DNA of 49,066 nt from Clostridia bacterium. Its GTDB lineage: Bacteria; Bacillota; Clostridia; Christensenellales; Borkfalkiaceae. The notes beneath the pieces were generated by a model that did no database searches, had not been told where the DNA came from, and saw nothing but the letters and a program-made list of their open reading frames with translations. Made by a program: the position numbers and the translations under genes. Shown here in pieces: positions 27,585-36,617 of this stretch (within the stretch, counting starts at the first letter, position 1; each line of letters opens with the position of its first letter). The stretch spans positions 1-49,066 of the forward strand of contig CAAGAM010000186.1 in NCBI GenBank assembly GCA_900767815.1. Direction: 5' to 3'.

Positions 27585-29596
27585 GAACGAAAACGAAACT
27601 TTTGTCTGCGCTTCTCGGCGGCGTTGCTTGCGTAGCTGCGGCTTTTGCTTTTGTTATTCTTCCGAAAGCGCAACAAGAAGTGGTGCATGCGGAAACTTCG
27701 ATGGACTGGGTGGACGAGCGGCGTACTGCGGGCAAAGTGCAAACGTATGCTAAAGATCCGTCTTCGGGTATGTATTACAGTGAAACAACGGACGCAGCGT
27801 ATGCTTGCGATTCCGTGATCAATTCTACGGGCGTGAACCCTTGGGAAAATATCGTGCAGATGAATCTGACGGTGTATTCTTTTAACGATCCGAACGGGCC
27901 GAGTAGTTTGTTTTTTGACGGCGGTAGTGGCGCGGCGGATAAATGGAATGTTCCTTTAATCTACGTATCCGAAAAATATGCCGGTGTGCGCGCAGGATGG
28001 AATACAGGTTACGATACGAAAGATTCCGTGGAAAGCAACGGCGCACATATCGCGGTTGCAAGCGGAAAAACTTTTGAATACGGAAAGCAGTATAATGCGG
28101 AGTTGGCGTTCGGCAACGTATTTGATGAAACGGAAACGACGAAGGTGATAGGATATATCTATTATTTCAAATTGTGGTCCGGCGAAGACGTATTATGGAA
28201 TTTTACTAAAACAACGAAAACAAAGGCAAATATCAATTTTGCCGACAGCAGCGCTCAAACGGAAAAAATGACGATCGGAAGAATGTTTACTAATATTTTT
28301 TCCGTTGCGGCTTCCGAAAGCGTAAAGGCTTATAGCCTGGAAAGCGACAAAGATATCAGCTATTATTGGGATAATAAACATCCCAATAACGAGCCGATAG
28401 AATGGAATGCTGCCGAAACCACACAGTCGCTGCAGTTTGGAAACAACAACCAGTTATTTGCTGAATACTACACTATTCCGGAAGGGAATACGGCTTTATC
28501 TTTCCGTTTCAAAGCAGAAAGCCTTTCTTCAACAGGCTTATTTACGTTCGCCTGGGGTTCAGCAAGTCGTTACAACGGGAATGCAAGAGTTTATGAATTG
28601 GACTACACAAATAATAAAATTCGGGTTTACACAGGCGCGTGGAAGCGTAGTGTAAAAGAGGTGCCGTTTACGCTCGAAGTTGGTAAAAATTACGAATTGA
28701 GATTCTCTAATTATTACGATGCGGCTACCAAAGCTGCGTTGTGGAGATTGCAAATCACGGATATAGAAACAAAAACGAGTGCTTCTGTATATACTTATGA
28801 TTCGAGTATGGATGTCATGTTGAATCAATTAAACGTATTTTACGGCATAAGCAGTGATAATTGGGTAACAACTGACGCTTCTGCAAAATTCACCATTTCG
28901 GCGGCGAGCGCGAACTGGGGGGTAACGGTAACCGACGGCAGCAATACGGCTACGCAGAGAACGGATAAAATTACTTTGCCCTCACACGACGCAGAGAATA
29001 CAAAAACGTTTATCGGTTGGGCGTCGGAAGGAAAGTTCTATAAAGAGGGTGCGAAAGTCGTACTCACGAAAAACACTACCTTTACGGCAATGTATCTCGA
29101 TTTCCACATGGTGCAGGCGGCTGCCGTCCGCGTAACGAAAGGCGAGAAAAACGCTACGGGCTTGCGCTTTAAAGGTAATGTTAATATGGCAGATTGGACG
29201 GCATTAACCGCGAGCAATTCAGATATCGGCTTGTATATGATTATTGAAAGAGGCGGGGATAGGAAACAGGCTGCGCAAGCGATCACCGCCGAAGATTGCT
29301 ACGAAGTGGCGGGTGAAACCAACAAAGAATTTGCCGTAGTGATCGATTTGCCGGAAAACGAAAACGAGTATTTTTCCACCGTGTATGCGGCAAAAGCGTT
29401 TATAAAAGTTACATACGAGGGCGATACGGAAGCTACGTATATCGCCGCGGCGGAAACGGCGAAAAATTCCGTGCAAAATGTGGCGCAGGCGATTATCGAT
29501 GGAAAAGATAGCACGTATGCGGCGTTCTGGAATGCGTTATCGCAGGAACAGAAAGATCTTTTAACTACGTATGCGGCGGGTACTCCGCAAAATTGA
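27581..29596 (+). CDS. Exported protein with beta-sandwich-like regions and one InlB-like repeat
   Basis: 671 residues; ATG 27581 follows AAGGAG and overlaps the preceding stop. A signal peptide (about 1-39, cleavage after HAE) is present and no C-terminal anchor is evident. Two similar regions (about 60-265 and 285-440) share phrases such as VNPWENIVQMNLTV, GKQYNAELAFGNV and GKNYELRFSNYYD. That suggests duplicated LamG-like domains. An InlB-like block (KTFIGWASEGKFYKEG) near 470-510 is followed by a helical C-terminal region. Related wording (NPWEKNVKFTFV, GFGNVKKNG) recurs in the lipoprotein at 29865, so the two are probably paralogues. Glycan binding is inferred only. Confidence 0.6.
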   Translation: MRTKTKLLSALLGGVACVAAAFAFVILPKAQQEVVHAETSMDWVDERRTAGKVQTYAKDPSSGMYYSETTDAAYACDSVINSTGVNPWENIVQMNLTVYSFNDPNGPSSLFFDGGSGAADKWNVPLIYVSEKYAGVRAGWNTGYDTKDSVESNGAHIAVASGKTFEYGKQYNAELAFGNVFDETETTKVIGYIYYFKLWSGEDVLWNFTKTTKTKANINFADSSAQTEKMTIGRMFTNIFSVAASESVKAYSLESDKDISYYWDNKHPNNEPIEWNAAETTQSLQFGNNNQLFAEYYTIPEGNTALSFRFKAESLSSTGLFTFAWGSASRYNGNARVYELDYTNNKIRVYTGAWKRSVKEVPFTLEVGKNYELRFSNYYDAATKAALWRLQITDIETKTSASVYTYDSSMDVMLNQLNVFYGISSDNWVTTDASAKFTISAASANWGVTVTDGSNTATQRTDKITLPSHDAENTKTFIGWASEGKFYKEGAKVVLTKNTTFTAMYLDFHMVQAAAVRVTKGEKNATGLRFKGNVNMADWTALTASNSDIGLYMIIERGGDRKQAAQAITAEDCYEVAGETNKEFAVVIDLPENENEYFSTVYAAKAFIKVTYEGDTEATYIAAAETAKNSVQNVAQAIIDGKDSTYAAFWNALSQEQKDLLTTYAAGTPQN

Positions 29597-29616
29597 AAAA
29601 AAGGAGGAATACGGTT

Positions 29617-29757
29617 ATGAAAAAGTTATATTCAACTCCTCGCGTAGACGTGGCATTCTTGCCTGTTACCGATATAATTTGTTCTTCGAACAACGATATT
29701 ATCGTAAAAAATTCTGATTTTATCGACAGTGTGGTAGATGGTTTCGGAGATTTTTGA
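29617..29757 (+). CDS. 46-residue peptide of unknown function in the surface-protein operon
   Basis: ATG 29617 is preceded by an excellent AAGGAGG (29601-29607). The product begins MKKLYSTPRVDVAFLPVTDI, then has a single Cys (IICSS) near residue 22 and an acidic C-terminus ending DGFGDF. No signal peptide or membrane helix is visible. Short proteins opening with a basic MKK and a (K/T)PxVxVV-like strand, then a Cys/Ser turn, recur beside exported proteins in gut Clostridia and Bacteroidetes; their function is unknown. It sits 20 bases after a surface-protein gene and 107 before another. It could be a precursor peptide, but no maturase gene is nearby. Confidence 0.72.
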   Translation: MKKLYSTPRVDVAFLPVTDIICSSNNDIIVKNSDFIDSVVDGFGDF

Positions 29758-29800
29758 ATAACATAATCCGTTTGTTATGAAGGAATAGAAATTGCAAATC

Positions 29801-29841
29801 AATGCCGCGCTGTTCGGAATACGGCACCGAAGCGCGGCGTT
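29801..29841 (+). other. Strong stem-loop upstream of a lipoprotein gene
   Basis: AATGCCGCGCT (29801-29811) pairs with AGCGCGGCGTT (29831-29841), with inner TCGG/CCGA pairs. Only a weak TATTT follows, so it may be a leaky terminator or an RNA-stabilising structure adjusting expression within the operon. It ends 23 bases before the next ATG. Confidence 0.55.
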
Positions 29842-29864
29842 ATTTGAAACGAAGGGAGAAAGCA

Positions 29865-31043
29865 ATGAAAAGAATAAAAAAAGTTTTTATAGCGATAATG
29901 TGCTTATTGCTTTGCGCGTCTTTTGCGGCGTGCGCGAGGGGCGGAGTTTCGGGCGGATCAGGCGGTAATGAGAATAACGGCGGAAATGGTACGGAAAATA
30001 CGGGAAACGGCGGAGAAAAAGACGTGATAGAAGACGTGGACTTTTCCGCGCGCGATACCGTGGAATATTTGCCCGATTTTACAGCGGAAACATTTGAATA
30101 CGGGGGAGAAGTTTATAGCGCGACGGCGGCTTCGCAATTCACCGAAGTTGTCGTGAATCCTTGGGAAAAGAACGTAAAATTTACGTTTGTTGCGGAAGAA
30201 AAGTCGAATTCGAATCATGGGTATGCGAATTTTTTGGCGGCTGCAACGGAAGGATGCGCGGGCGGGCATATGAGATATAATATTCCCGGCGTAAAAATTC
30301 ACGAAAACTATGCGCAGTTTTATAACCGTTGGACCACGGGGTCTACCACTTTTCAAGTGCAGACGAAAGGTGGAAAAAGCGTAACTACTGGCGTGCCTTA
30401 CGAGGTAACGATCGGGTTTGGCAACGTAAAGAAAAACGGCGTTATTCAAAATTATAAAATTTATTTAAAAATGAAAGATATTGCGGGCGATGTTCTGCTT
30501 GACGGCACGTATCTTCTGGCAGTGAATACCGTAGACGGCGCACCTTTCGATTATTCCACGGAAAGCACAACGAACGTTCCTGCGGTTGGTTTCGGGTATT
30601 GGGATAAATCGATCGGTTCGAAACACAGAATTTTGAGCGGTAAGGCTTCGGCGGCGAATGAGTTTGTGATTCATTACGAATTGCCCGAAGGAAGAACGGA
30701 AACATTGGCGCAGACACAACAAACCGTGAAATACGGCGAAGCTTTTCAGTTATTTATTCCCGACATCGTCGGATTTGAAAAATGGGTATATAAAGACGGC
30801 GAACACGCCGGAGAAGAGTTTACGGACGGTATATACTCTCAGAAACACGACATTTATTTAGTGGCAGTATTCACGGATATCGATGATAACGATAAAAATC
30901 GCGGCGAATTCGATGATAACGGCGGATTTACAACGCCCGATGTGCCGAATATTTCCGAACCGAGCGATGGTGAGGATCAGGGAGAATTCGACGGAGACGG
31001 TGGATTTACTACGCCTGACGTGCCGAGTGTGGGGGATAATTAG
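29865..31043 (+). CDS. Surface lipoprotein with beta-sandwich-like domain and C-terminal repeats
   Basis: 392 residues from ATG 29865 behind AAGGGAG; the frame back to 29802 is a non-coding extension. The lipobox is SFAAC. After a Gly/Asn linker, one beta-rich domain (about 90-285) resembles those in the exported protein at 27581 (NPWEKNVKFTFV; YEVTIGFGNV). An InlB-like stretch (YGEAFQLFIPDIVGFEKW) follows. The C-terminus carries two copies of a 15-residue acidic repeat (GEFDxxGGFTTPDVP), encoded by 30903-30947 and 30981-31025. It lies between the peptide gene and the glycosidases. A role in holding glycans at the surface is inferred. Confidence 0.62.
   Translation: MKRIKKVFIAIMCLLLCASFAACARGGVSGGSGGNENNGGNGTENTGNGGEKDVIEDVDFSARDTVEYLPDFTAETFEYGGEVYSATAASQFTEVVVNPWEKNVKFTFVAEEKSNSNHGYANFLAAATEGCAGGHMRYNIPGVKIHENYAQFYNRWTTGSTTFQVQTKGGKSVTTGVPYEVTIGFGNVKKNGVIQNYKIYLKMKDIAGDVLLDGTYLLAVNTVDGAPFDYSTESTTNVPAVGFGYWDKSIGSKHRILSGKASAANEFVIHYELPEGRTETLAQTQQTVKYGEAFQLFIPDIVGFEKWVYKDGEHAGEEFTDGIYSQKHDIYLVAVFTDIDDNDKNRGEFDDNGGFTTPDVPNISEPSDGEDQGEFDGDGGFTTPDVPSVGDN
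30903..31025 (+). repeat. Two 45-bp tandem coding repeats
   Basis: Units at 30903-30947 and 30981-31025 encode GEFDDNGGFTTPDVP and GEFDGDGGFTTPDVP, separated by 33 bp. The DNA has diverged at synonymous sites, so this is not a recent slippage event. Confidence 0.75.
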
Positions 31044-31085
31044 TACACCTCGGAAAAGTTGCGGATCGATCCGCGGAGAAAGATT

Positions 31086-32897
31086 TTGAAAAATACGTTT
31101 TATTATAAAGGCGAGCAGTTTTATTTCAACGGTGAAAAAATACAAATTCGTTCCGGTGCGATTCATTATTTCCGTGTGCCGCGTTTTTATTGGAAAGATC
31201 GGCTGCTGAAATTGAAAGAGTGCGGCTTCAATTGCGTGGAAACGTATGTTGCATGGAATGTATCGGAACCGCATAAAAACGAGTTTGATTTTTCGGGTGA
31301 TAACGATATTGCGGAATTTTTTCGTCTTGCCCGTGAACTTGGCTTGTTGGCAATAGTACGCCCCGGTCCGTTTATCTGCGCGGAATGGGAAGGCGGCGGG
31401 TTGCCTGCCTGGTTAAAAAACGATTTCGACGAAGAATTGAAAGGATTGCAGTTGCGGTGCGACAATCCTCCTTTTATGTCGCGATGCGAAAAGTATTTAA
31501 CTGCGCTGTTTTCCGAAATTCGTCCGTATTTTCTCGACAATGGCGGCAATATCGTGATGATGCAGGTAGAGAACGAATACGGATCGTACGGCAATGACAA
31601 GGTTTATTTAAAAAAATTAGTTGATATTTACCGAAAGAACGGGGTAGACGCCGTATTATTTACGACAGACGGTGGCGGCGACGCGACTGTGTTTGCGGGG
31701 AATTTTCCCGAAGAATGTTTAACTACGCTTACTTTCGGATCCGGAGTGAAAAAGGGAATGAATCGGCTTACTCAATTAGCGAAAGGTAAGCCGAAAATGT
31801 GTGCGGAATTTTGGTGCGGATGGTTTGATCATTGGGGCGAGAAGCATCACGTGCGCGGCGGTGAAAGCGTAGTAGCCGAAGTAGACGAATTTATGAAAAA
31901 CGGCTGGAATTTTAACTTTTATATGTTCTGCGGCGGAACGAATTTCGCTTTTATGAACGGAGCGAATTTCGAAGAATATATTCAGCCGACCGTTACGAGT
32001 TACGATTATTGTGCGTTGCTCACCGAACGCGGGGAACGTACGGATACGTACTATAAAATTCGCGAGTTGTTCGGGAAATACGGCGTAGATATTCCGAAAC
32101 TTACGGCTGCCGACGGGAAACCGCGCGGGTATGGCAGGGTTGATTTTTCTTCGTATGCGTATTTGTTTGATAATCTTACTAAGCTTTCATCACCGATAGC
32201 CTCTAAAATGCCTCTTGCTATGGAAAATTTAGGGCAAAATTACGGGTATGCGGTGTATCGGTGCGTAGCGGATAATTTTCCGGCTGAAGCAGAATTGCGC
32301 CTGAATGGTTTAGCCGATCGAGCCAACGTGTTTTTAAACGGAAAATTTGCAGGCAGGAGAGAGAGTACCGCTTCATTTGATAGAATCGCTTATTCGATCG
32401 AGGAAACCGAAGCAAAGCAAGTTTGTATAGACGTATTAGTCGAAAATATGGGGCATATAAACTATGGCTATAATATCCTTGATAAGAAGGGACTGGGCGG
32501 ATTATTAACTTATTATAAATGGGTGTATAGTATGCCGATGAATTGGCTGAATTACAGTTTGCCGATGGATTACGCTCAGATTTCAAAAGCACGATTTGTT
32601 GACAACTATAAAGAAATTATTGAAAATAGACCTGTGTTTTTAAAAGGTACGTTTTCCGTGGACAATATAGCCGATTGCTATGTGAAACCGATCGGATTAC
32701 ATCGAGGTTTTATTATCATTAACGGTGTGAATATCGGCAGATACGATTGCGATAAAGGCCCTCAAAAAAATTATTATCTACCCGCTTGTTATCTGAAAGA
32801 GGGTAGAAACGAAGTGATATTGTTTGAAAGCGATTCGGCGGCGAGAAATATTGCCGTGGAACTTGTTGATTATGCCGATTACGGCGAGGCGAATTGA
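31086..32897 (+). CDS. Beta-galactosidase, glycoside hydrolase family 35
   Basis: 603 residues from TTG 31086, chosen for the GGAG site 7 bases upstream (31075-31078) and because the family begins with this FYYKGEQFYFNGEKI stretch; a TTG at 31059 lacks a ribosome site. It hydrolyses terminal beta-galactosides. GH35 signatures are clear: SGAIHYFR, NCVETYVAWN and RPGPFICAEWEGGGLPAWL. The acid/base is Glu164 in VENEYGSYG and the nucleophile Glu241 in CAEFWCGWFDHWG. The C-terminal beta domains are present. There is no signal peptide, so it is cytoplasmic and acts on imported oligosaccharides. It overlaps the alpha-galactosidase gene by 4 bases. Confidence 0.9.
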   Translation: MKNTFYYKGEQFYFNGEKIQIRSGAIHYFRVPRFYWKDRLLKLKECGFNCVETYVAWNVSEPHKNEFDFSGDNDIAEFFRLARELGLLAIVRPGPFICAEWEGGGLPAWLKNDFDEELKGLQLRCDNPPFMSRCEKYLTALFSEIRPYFLDNGGNIVMMQVENEYGSYGNDKVYLKKLVDIYRKNGVDAVLFTTDGGGDATVFAGNFPEECLTTLTFGSGVKKGMNRLTQLAKGKPKMCAEFWCGWFDHWGEKHHVRGGESVVAEVDEFMKNGWNFNFYMFCGGTNFAFMNGANFEEYIQPTVTSYDYCALLTERGERTDTYYKIRELFGKYGVDIPKLTAADGKPRGYGRVDFSSYAYLFDNLTKLSSPIASKMPLAMENLGQNYGYAVYRCVADNFPAEAELRLNGLADRANVFLNGKFAGRRESTASFDRIAYSIEETEAKQVCIDVLVENMGHINYGYNILDKKGLGGLLTYYKWVYSMPMNWLNYSLPMDYAQISKARFVDNYKEIIENRPVFLKGTFSVDNIADCYVKPIGLHRGFIIINGVNIGRYDCDKGPQKNYYLPACYLKEGRNEVILFESDSAARNIAVELVDYADYGEAN

Positions 32898-34963
32898 AAC
32901 GAAAAAACGATATGGAAATAATTTTTTTCGGTATAAAATTGGAAATTATAGAAGAACGAGTTTTTTTAACATCGTTTAACGGAATGCGAGTAGGCGCGAA
33001 CTCGGAAACGGGCGTTCGAGGCAAACAACCGTTTTCAAAAGTGAGATTGGCAAGCGAAATATATAAAACCGACGGGGAATATTGTATTCGTAAAGCCGAA
33101 GAATGGCTGTCTCTTCGTTATATCGGGCATAGTGTTTGCGGAAACGTTTTAATCGTTACGGAACGGAGCGAAAGAATAGAAGTGATTACGAAAATGATCG
33201 CTTTTGAGAACTGTAATGCGATTGCAATCGAAAAGACGATAAAAAATATTTCAAATCGCGTTTTGAAATTAGAAGAAGCGGCTACGCTGATTTTAAACGG
33301 TGTTGGCGGCGGTGTAGACGAGTCGAAATTTACATATTTTTATAAATTCGTGCAAAGTCATCACGTAGAATGTCAGCCACGAAAAATTTCATTGTTTGAT
33401 TTCGGATTTTTTCGCTCTTTTTCCGGATATGCGAAAAAACTTTCTTTCACAAATATCGGCTCGTGGTCTACAAAAGAAGAATTGCCGCAAGGCATTGTGG
33501 AAAATTCTCGAAACGGCGAGTGCCTGATGTTTCAAATTGAAAGTAATCACGATTGGCATTATGAATTATCGGCCGCGGGTAACGATTTCTATCTTGCTCT
33601 TTATGGTAATTCATCGCTTAATCATCGGTATTGTCGTATGTTGCAGCCCGATGAGAGTTATCGATTGGCTCGCGCGGCTTTTTGTTTCGGTAACGGAATA
33701 AATTCGGTAATTGAAGAAATGACGGCGTATCGCAGACAGATCGCCGGAAGAACGGCGGCAGACGAGCATTTACCCGTGATCTTTAACGAATATATGCACT
33801 TATCGTGGGATAGTCCGCACGAAGAGAAAACAAAAAAGTACGCACGGACAATTGCGAATGCGGGGGCGGAATATTACGTGATCGATTGCGGTTGGCACGA
33901 CGATATGGAGGACGGCGTTTGGGTATATCCGTATATGGGCAAGTGGGAAGAAAGCAAAAAAAACTTTCCTCACGGGTTGCGCGCAACAACTGATTATATC
34001 CGCTCGCTCGGAATAAAACCCGGGCTTTGGATTGAGCCGGAAATCGTAGGCGTAAAATGCAAAGAGATGCTTGATTATTACGATGACGATTGTTTTCTGA
34101 AACGTAACGGCGAAAGAATTTGCGTGTCCGATAAATTTATCCTGAATTTCAGAAAAGAAAAAGTGCGTACATATTTATCCGAATCCTTGCGCCGAATGAT
34201 TGAGGATTATGGTGCAGAGTACGTAAAAATGGATTATAATGTAGATTCCTGGTTTGTGGACGGAGATTTTGAAGCGGAGCGAAAAGCTTATTTAGATTGG
34301 GTAGATGAATTGCATATTCGGTTTCCGAACGTTTTGATTGAAACTTGTTCATCCGGCGGTATGCGGATGGATTATGAAACTTTAAAGCATTTTTCGATTG
34401 TTTCTACGTCCGATCAGACACGTGATTGGCTTTATCCTTATATTGCGGGGAATATACTTTCTGCAATCTTGCCGGAGCAGGCGGCTGTGTGGAGTTATCC
34501 GGTGTCCGGTTTTAATGAAATCCCTACAAGAGAACAAGTCCAAAGCGAAATTTCATTGGAAAAGATAGCGTTAAATATGGTTAATTCAATGCTTGGACGA
34601 ATTCATTTGAGCAGCGATTTGTCTTTATTGAGCAATGAACAGTTTGATTTAGTGAAACAAGGTGTTGCGTATACTAAAAAACTGAATGAGTTCAAGCGAA
34701 AAGCGATTCCATATTTCCCGCTCGGGTTTACTGATTTTTCACAAGAAACCGTTGCTTGCGGGCTGAAATTTGGTAAGAAGTTACATCTTGCCGTCTGGGT
34801 TCTTCGAGGTAATACAAAGGCGATAGTGCCGCTTCAAAATGCGAAAAAAGTGTATTTGAGTTACCCTTTAACTTTGCCGACGGAGTTTTCATTGGCTGAT
34901 GACTGTATGACAGTTAATTTCAATCAGACAAATTCGGCTCGGTTTTTTGAAATAGATTTTTAG
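32894..34963 (+). CDS. Alpha-galactosidase, glycoside hydrolase family 36
   Basis: 689 residues if started at TTG 32894 (GAGG just upstream); ATG 32912 is the alternative but has no ribosome site. It removes alpha-linked galactose. An N-terminal beta-sandwich precedes the TIM barrel, where YYVIDCGWHDD, GLWIEPEIV and YVKMDYN are diagnostic. The nucleophile is Asp447 in KMDYN and the acid/base is most likely Asp507 in STSDQTRDW. ETCSSGG precedes it, as in the family. No signal peptide is seen. Paired with the GH35 and GH20 enzymes, it suggests a substrate with alpha-Gal, beta-Gal and beta-HexNAc caps. Confidence 0.9.
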   Translation: MKRKNDMEIIFFGIKLEIIEERVFLTSFNGMRVGANSETGVRGKQPFSKVRLASEIYKTDGEYCIRKAEEWLSLRYIGHSVCGNVLIVTERSERIEVITKMIAFENCNAIAIEKTIKNISNRVLKLEEAATLILNGVGGGVDESKFTYFYKFVQSHHVECQPRKISLFDFGFFRSFSGYAKKLSFTNIGSWSTKEELPQGIVENSRNGECLMFQIESNHDWHYELSAAGNDFYLALYGNSSLNHRYCRMLQPDESYRLARAAFCFGNGINSVIEEMTAYRRQIAGRTAADEHLPVIFNEYMHLSWDSPHEEKTKKYARTIANAGAEYYVIDCGWHDDMEDGVWVYPYMGKWEESKKNFPHGLRATTDYIRSLGIKPGLWIEPEIVGVKCKEMLDYYDDDCFLKRNGERICVSDKFILNFRKEKVRTYLSESLRRMIEDYGAEYVKMDYNVDSWFVDGDFEAERKAYLDWVDELHIRFPNVLIETCSSGGMRMDYETLKHFSIVSTSDQTRDWLYPYIAGNILSAILPEQAAVWSYPVSGFNEIPTREQVQSEISLEKIALNMVNSMLGRIHLSSDLSLLSNEQFDLVKQGVAYTKKLNEFKRKAIPYFPLGFTDFSQETVACGLKFGKKLHLAVWVLRGNTKAIVPLQNAKKVYLSYPLTLPTEFSLADDCMTVNFNQTNSARFFEIDF

Positions 34964-34975
34964 GAGAAATAAAAA

Positions 34976-36598
34976 ATGTTAGGCGTTATGATGGATATGT
35001 CGCGAAATGGCGTAATGAAATTAGGAGAATTAAAAAAGTTTGCTTCCATTTTAGCAAAATTTGGCTACGATTGCATACAGTTATATACCGAGGATACGTA
35101 TGAGGTGGAAGGAGAGCCTTATTTCGGATATATGCGCGGCAGATATACAAAAGCTGAATTAAGAGAGTTTGATGCTTATTGCGCTTCGCTTAATATTGAA
35201 TTAATGCCGTGTATACAAACCTTGGCGCATACGGGTTCTTTGTTTCGTTGGGGGAAATACAGAGATATTCACGACATAAACGATATTATGCTGATAGGTG
35301 AAGAAAAAACGTACGCGTTTCTGGACAAGCTGTTCGCTACTGCGGCTGAAACATTTACTTCGCGAAGAATCAATATCGGTATGGATGAAGCCCATATGGT
35401 AGGACTCGGGAAATATTTGGATAAACACGGCTATCGCGACAGGTTTTCTCTGTTAAACGAACATTTGCAAAAAGTAATCGCAATAGCAAATAAATACGGA
35501 TTTCATCCGATGATGTGGTCTGATATGTATTTTCGCTTGGCGAATAACGGGCAGTATTACGGGGAAAAATATGACGGCGACGTAGTTATGCCGCAAGAAG
35601 TAATTGACAGCGTTCCTAAGGGCGTTGATTTGATTTATTGGGATTATTATAGTTATAATGATACTTGTGTACCTCGAATGCTGGAAAAACACGCGCTTTT
35701 TAAAAATAAAACCGTATTTGCGGGCGGAGCTTGGTGTTGGAAAGGTTTTGTTCCCGATAATAAATTTACGTTAAACAGAATGATGTTGCCCGCCATTAAA
35801 GAATGCAAGAAGAAAAACATTGAGGATATGATTGTTACTCTTTGGGGCGATAACGGTAAAGAATGTTCGTTTTACGCCGTTTTACCGTCGCTTTATCGAA
35901 TTGCAAAAGAGTGGTTAAAGAATAACGACGAAACGTTGGATGAAATTGCGCTTAAAAAGGAATTTAATTCGATGACGGGTGCAAATTTCGATGATATGAT
36001 GACCCTCGACGATGCCGATTACGTAGATGGCGCGATTGAGCACGAAACGCCGAGTAAATATATGCTTTATAATGATGTGTTTCAGGGAATTTACGATTCG
36101 ACCGTAAAAGGTGACGAAAGCGAGTATTATAAAAAATTAAAAGAAAAACATGCGCACAATGCCGCTCGAAACGGTGAATACGGTTATTTGTTTAACGTGC
36201 AGGAAAAATTGTGTGCTGTTTTGGAAGATAAGTTTTGTGTAGGGGTTAAATTGCGCAAAGCATATCAAAATAAAGATAGGGAAGAGCTTATACGTTCTCT
36301 GGCAATTTTGCAAGGATTGCCGAAAAAAGTTAAAGACTTTTATTTGGCAGTGAAAGTTATGTGGAGCAAAGAAAATAAGCCGTTTGGTTTTGAGGTACAG
36401 CAGCATCGCCTCGGTGGACTTATTTTTCGGATCGGCGAATGTGCTGAAAAACTTGAAAAATATTTGTCGGGCGATATTGAGTCGATCGATGAACTGGAGA
36501 CAGAATTGCTTGACGTAACGGGAAACGAAAAGTTGTTTAATCAAAAACCTATACACGATTCGTGTTGGAGCGGCATTATTTCCGTCAATAGAATTTAA
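34976..36598 (+). CDS. Beta-N-acetylhexosaminidase-like protein, glycoside hydrolase family 20
   Basis: 540 residues; ATG 34976 follows TAGGAGAAA. The TIM barrel opens directly (VMMDMSRNGVMKLGELKKF) without the usual N-terminal alpha/beta domain. The GH20 catalytic pair is Asp137-Glu138 in NIGMDEAH: Asp positions the substrate acetamido group and Glu is the acid. MMWSDMYFR and VFAGGAWCWKG match later barrel strands. The C-terminal third is helical. There is no signal peptide. It would cleave terminal GlcNAc or GalNAc from imported oligosaccharides. Confidence 0.83.
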   Translation: MLGVMMDMSRNGVMKLGELKKFASILAKFGYDCIQLYTEDTYEVEGEPYFGYMRGRYTKAELREFDAYCASLNIELMPCIQTLAHTGSLFRWGKYRDIHDINDIMLIGEEKTYAFLDKLFATAAETFTSRRINIGMDEAHMVGLGKYLDKHGYRDRFSLLNEHLQKVIAIANKYGFHPMMWSDMYFRLANNGQYYGEKYDGDVVMPQEVIDSVPKGVDLIYWDYYSYNDTCVPRMLEKHALFKNKTVFAGGAWCWKGFVPDNKFTLNRMMLPAIKECKKKNIEDMIVTLWGDNGKECSFYAVLPSLYRIAKEWLKNNDETLDEIALKKEFNSMTGANFDDMMTLDDADYVDGAIEHETPSKYMLYNDVFQGIYDSTVKGDESEYYKKLKEKHAHNAARNGEYGYLFNVQEKLCAVLEDKFCVGVKLRKAYQNKDREELIRSLAILQGLPKKVKDFYLAVKVMWSKENKPFGFEVQQHRLGGLIFRIGECAEKLEKYLSGDIESIDELETELLDVTGNEKLFNQKPIHDSCWSGIISVNRI

Positions 36599-36617
36599 AG
36601 AAAAAAACGAGGGTGTC

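Noticed and set aside
29617..29757. RiPP precursor with maturation genes
   Set aside because: No radical SAM, LanM, YcaO or peptidase gene is nearby; the peptide is kept as a gene but not called a RiPP.
30903..31025. CRISPR-like or tandem repeat array
   Set aside because: Only two copies, in frame within a lipoprotein gene, encoding an acidic peptide repeat.
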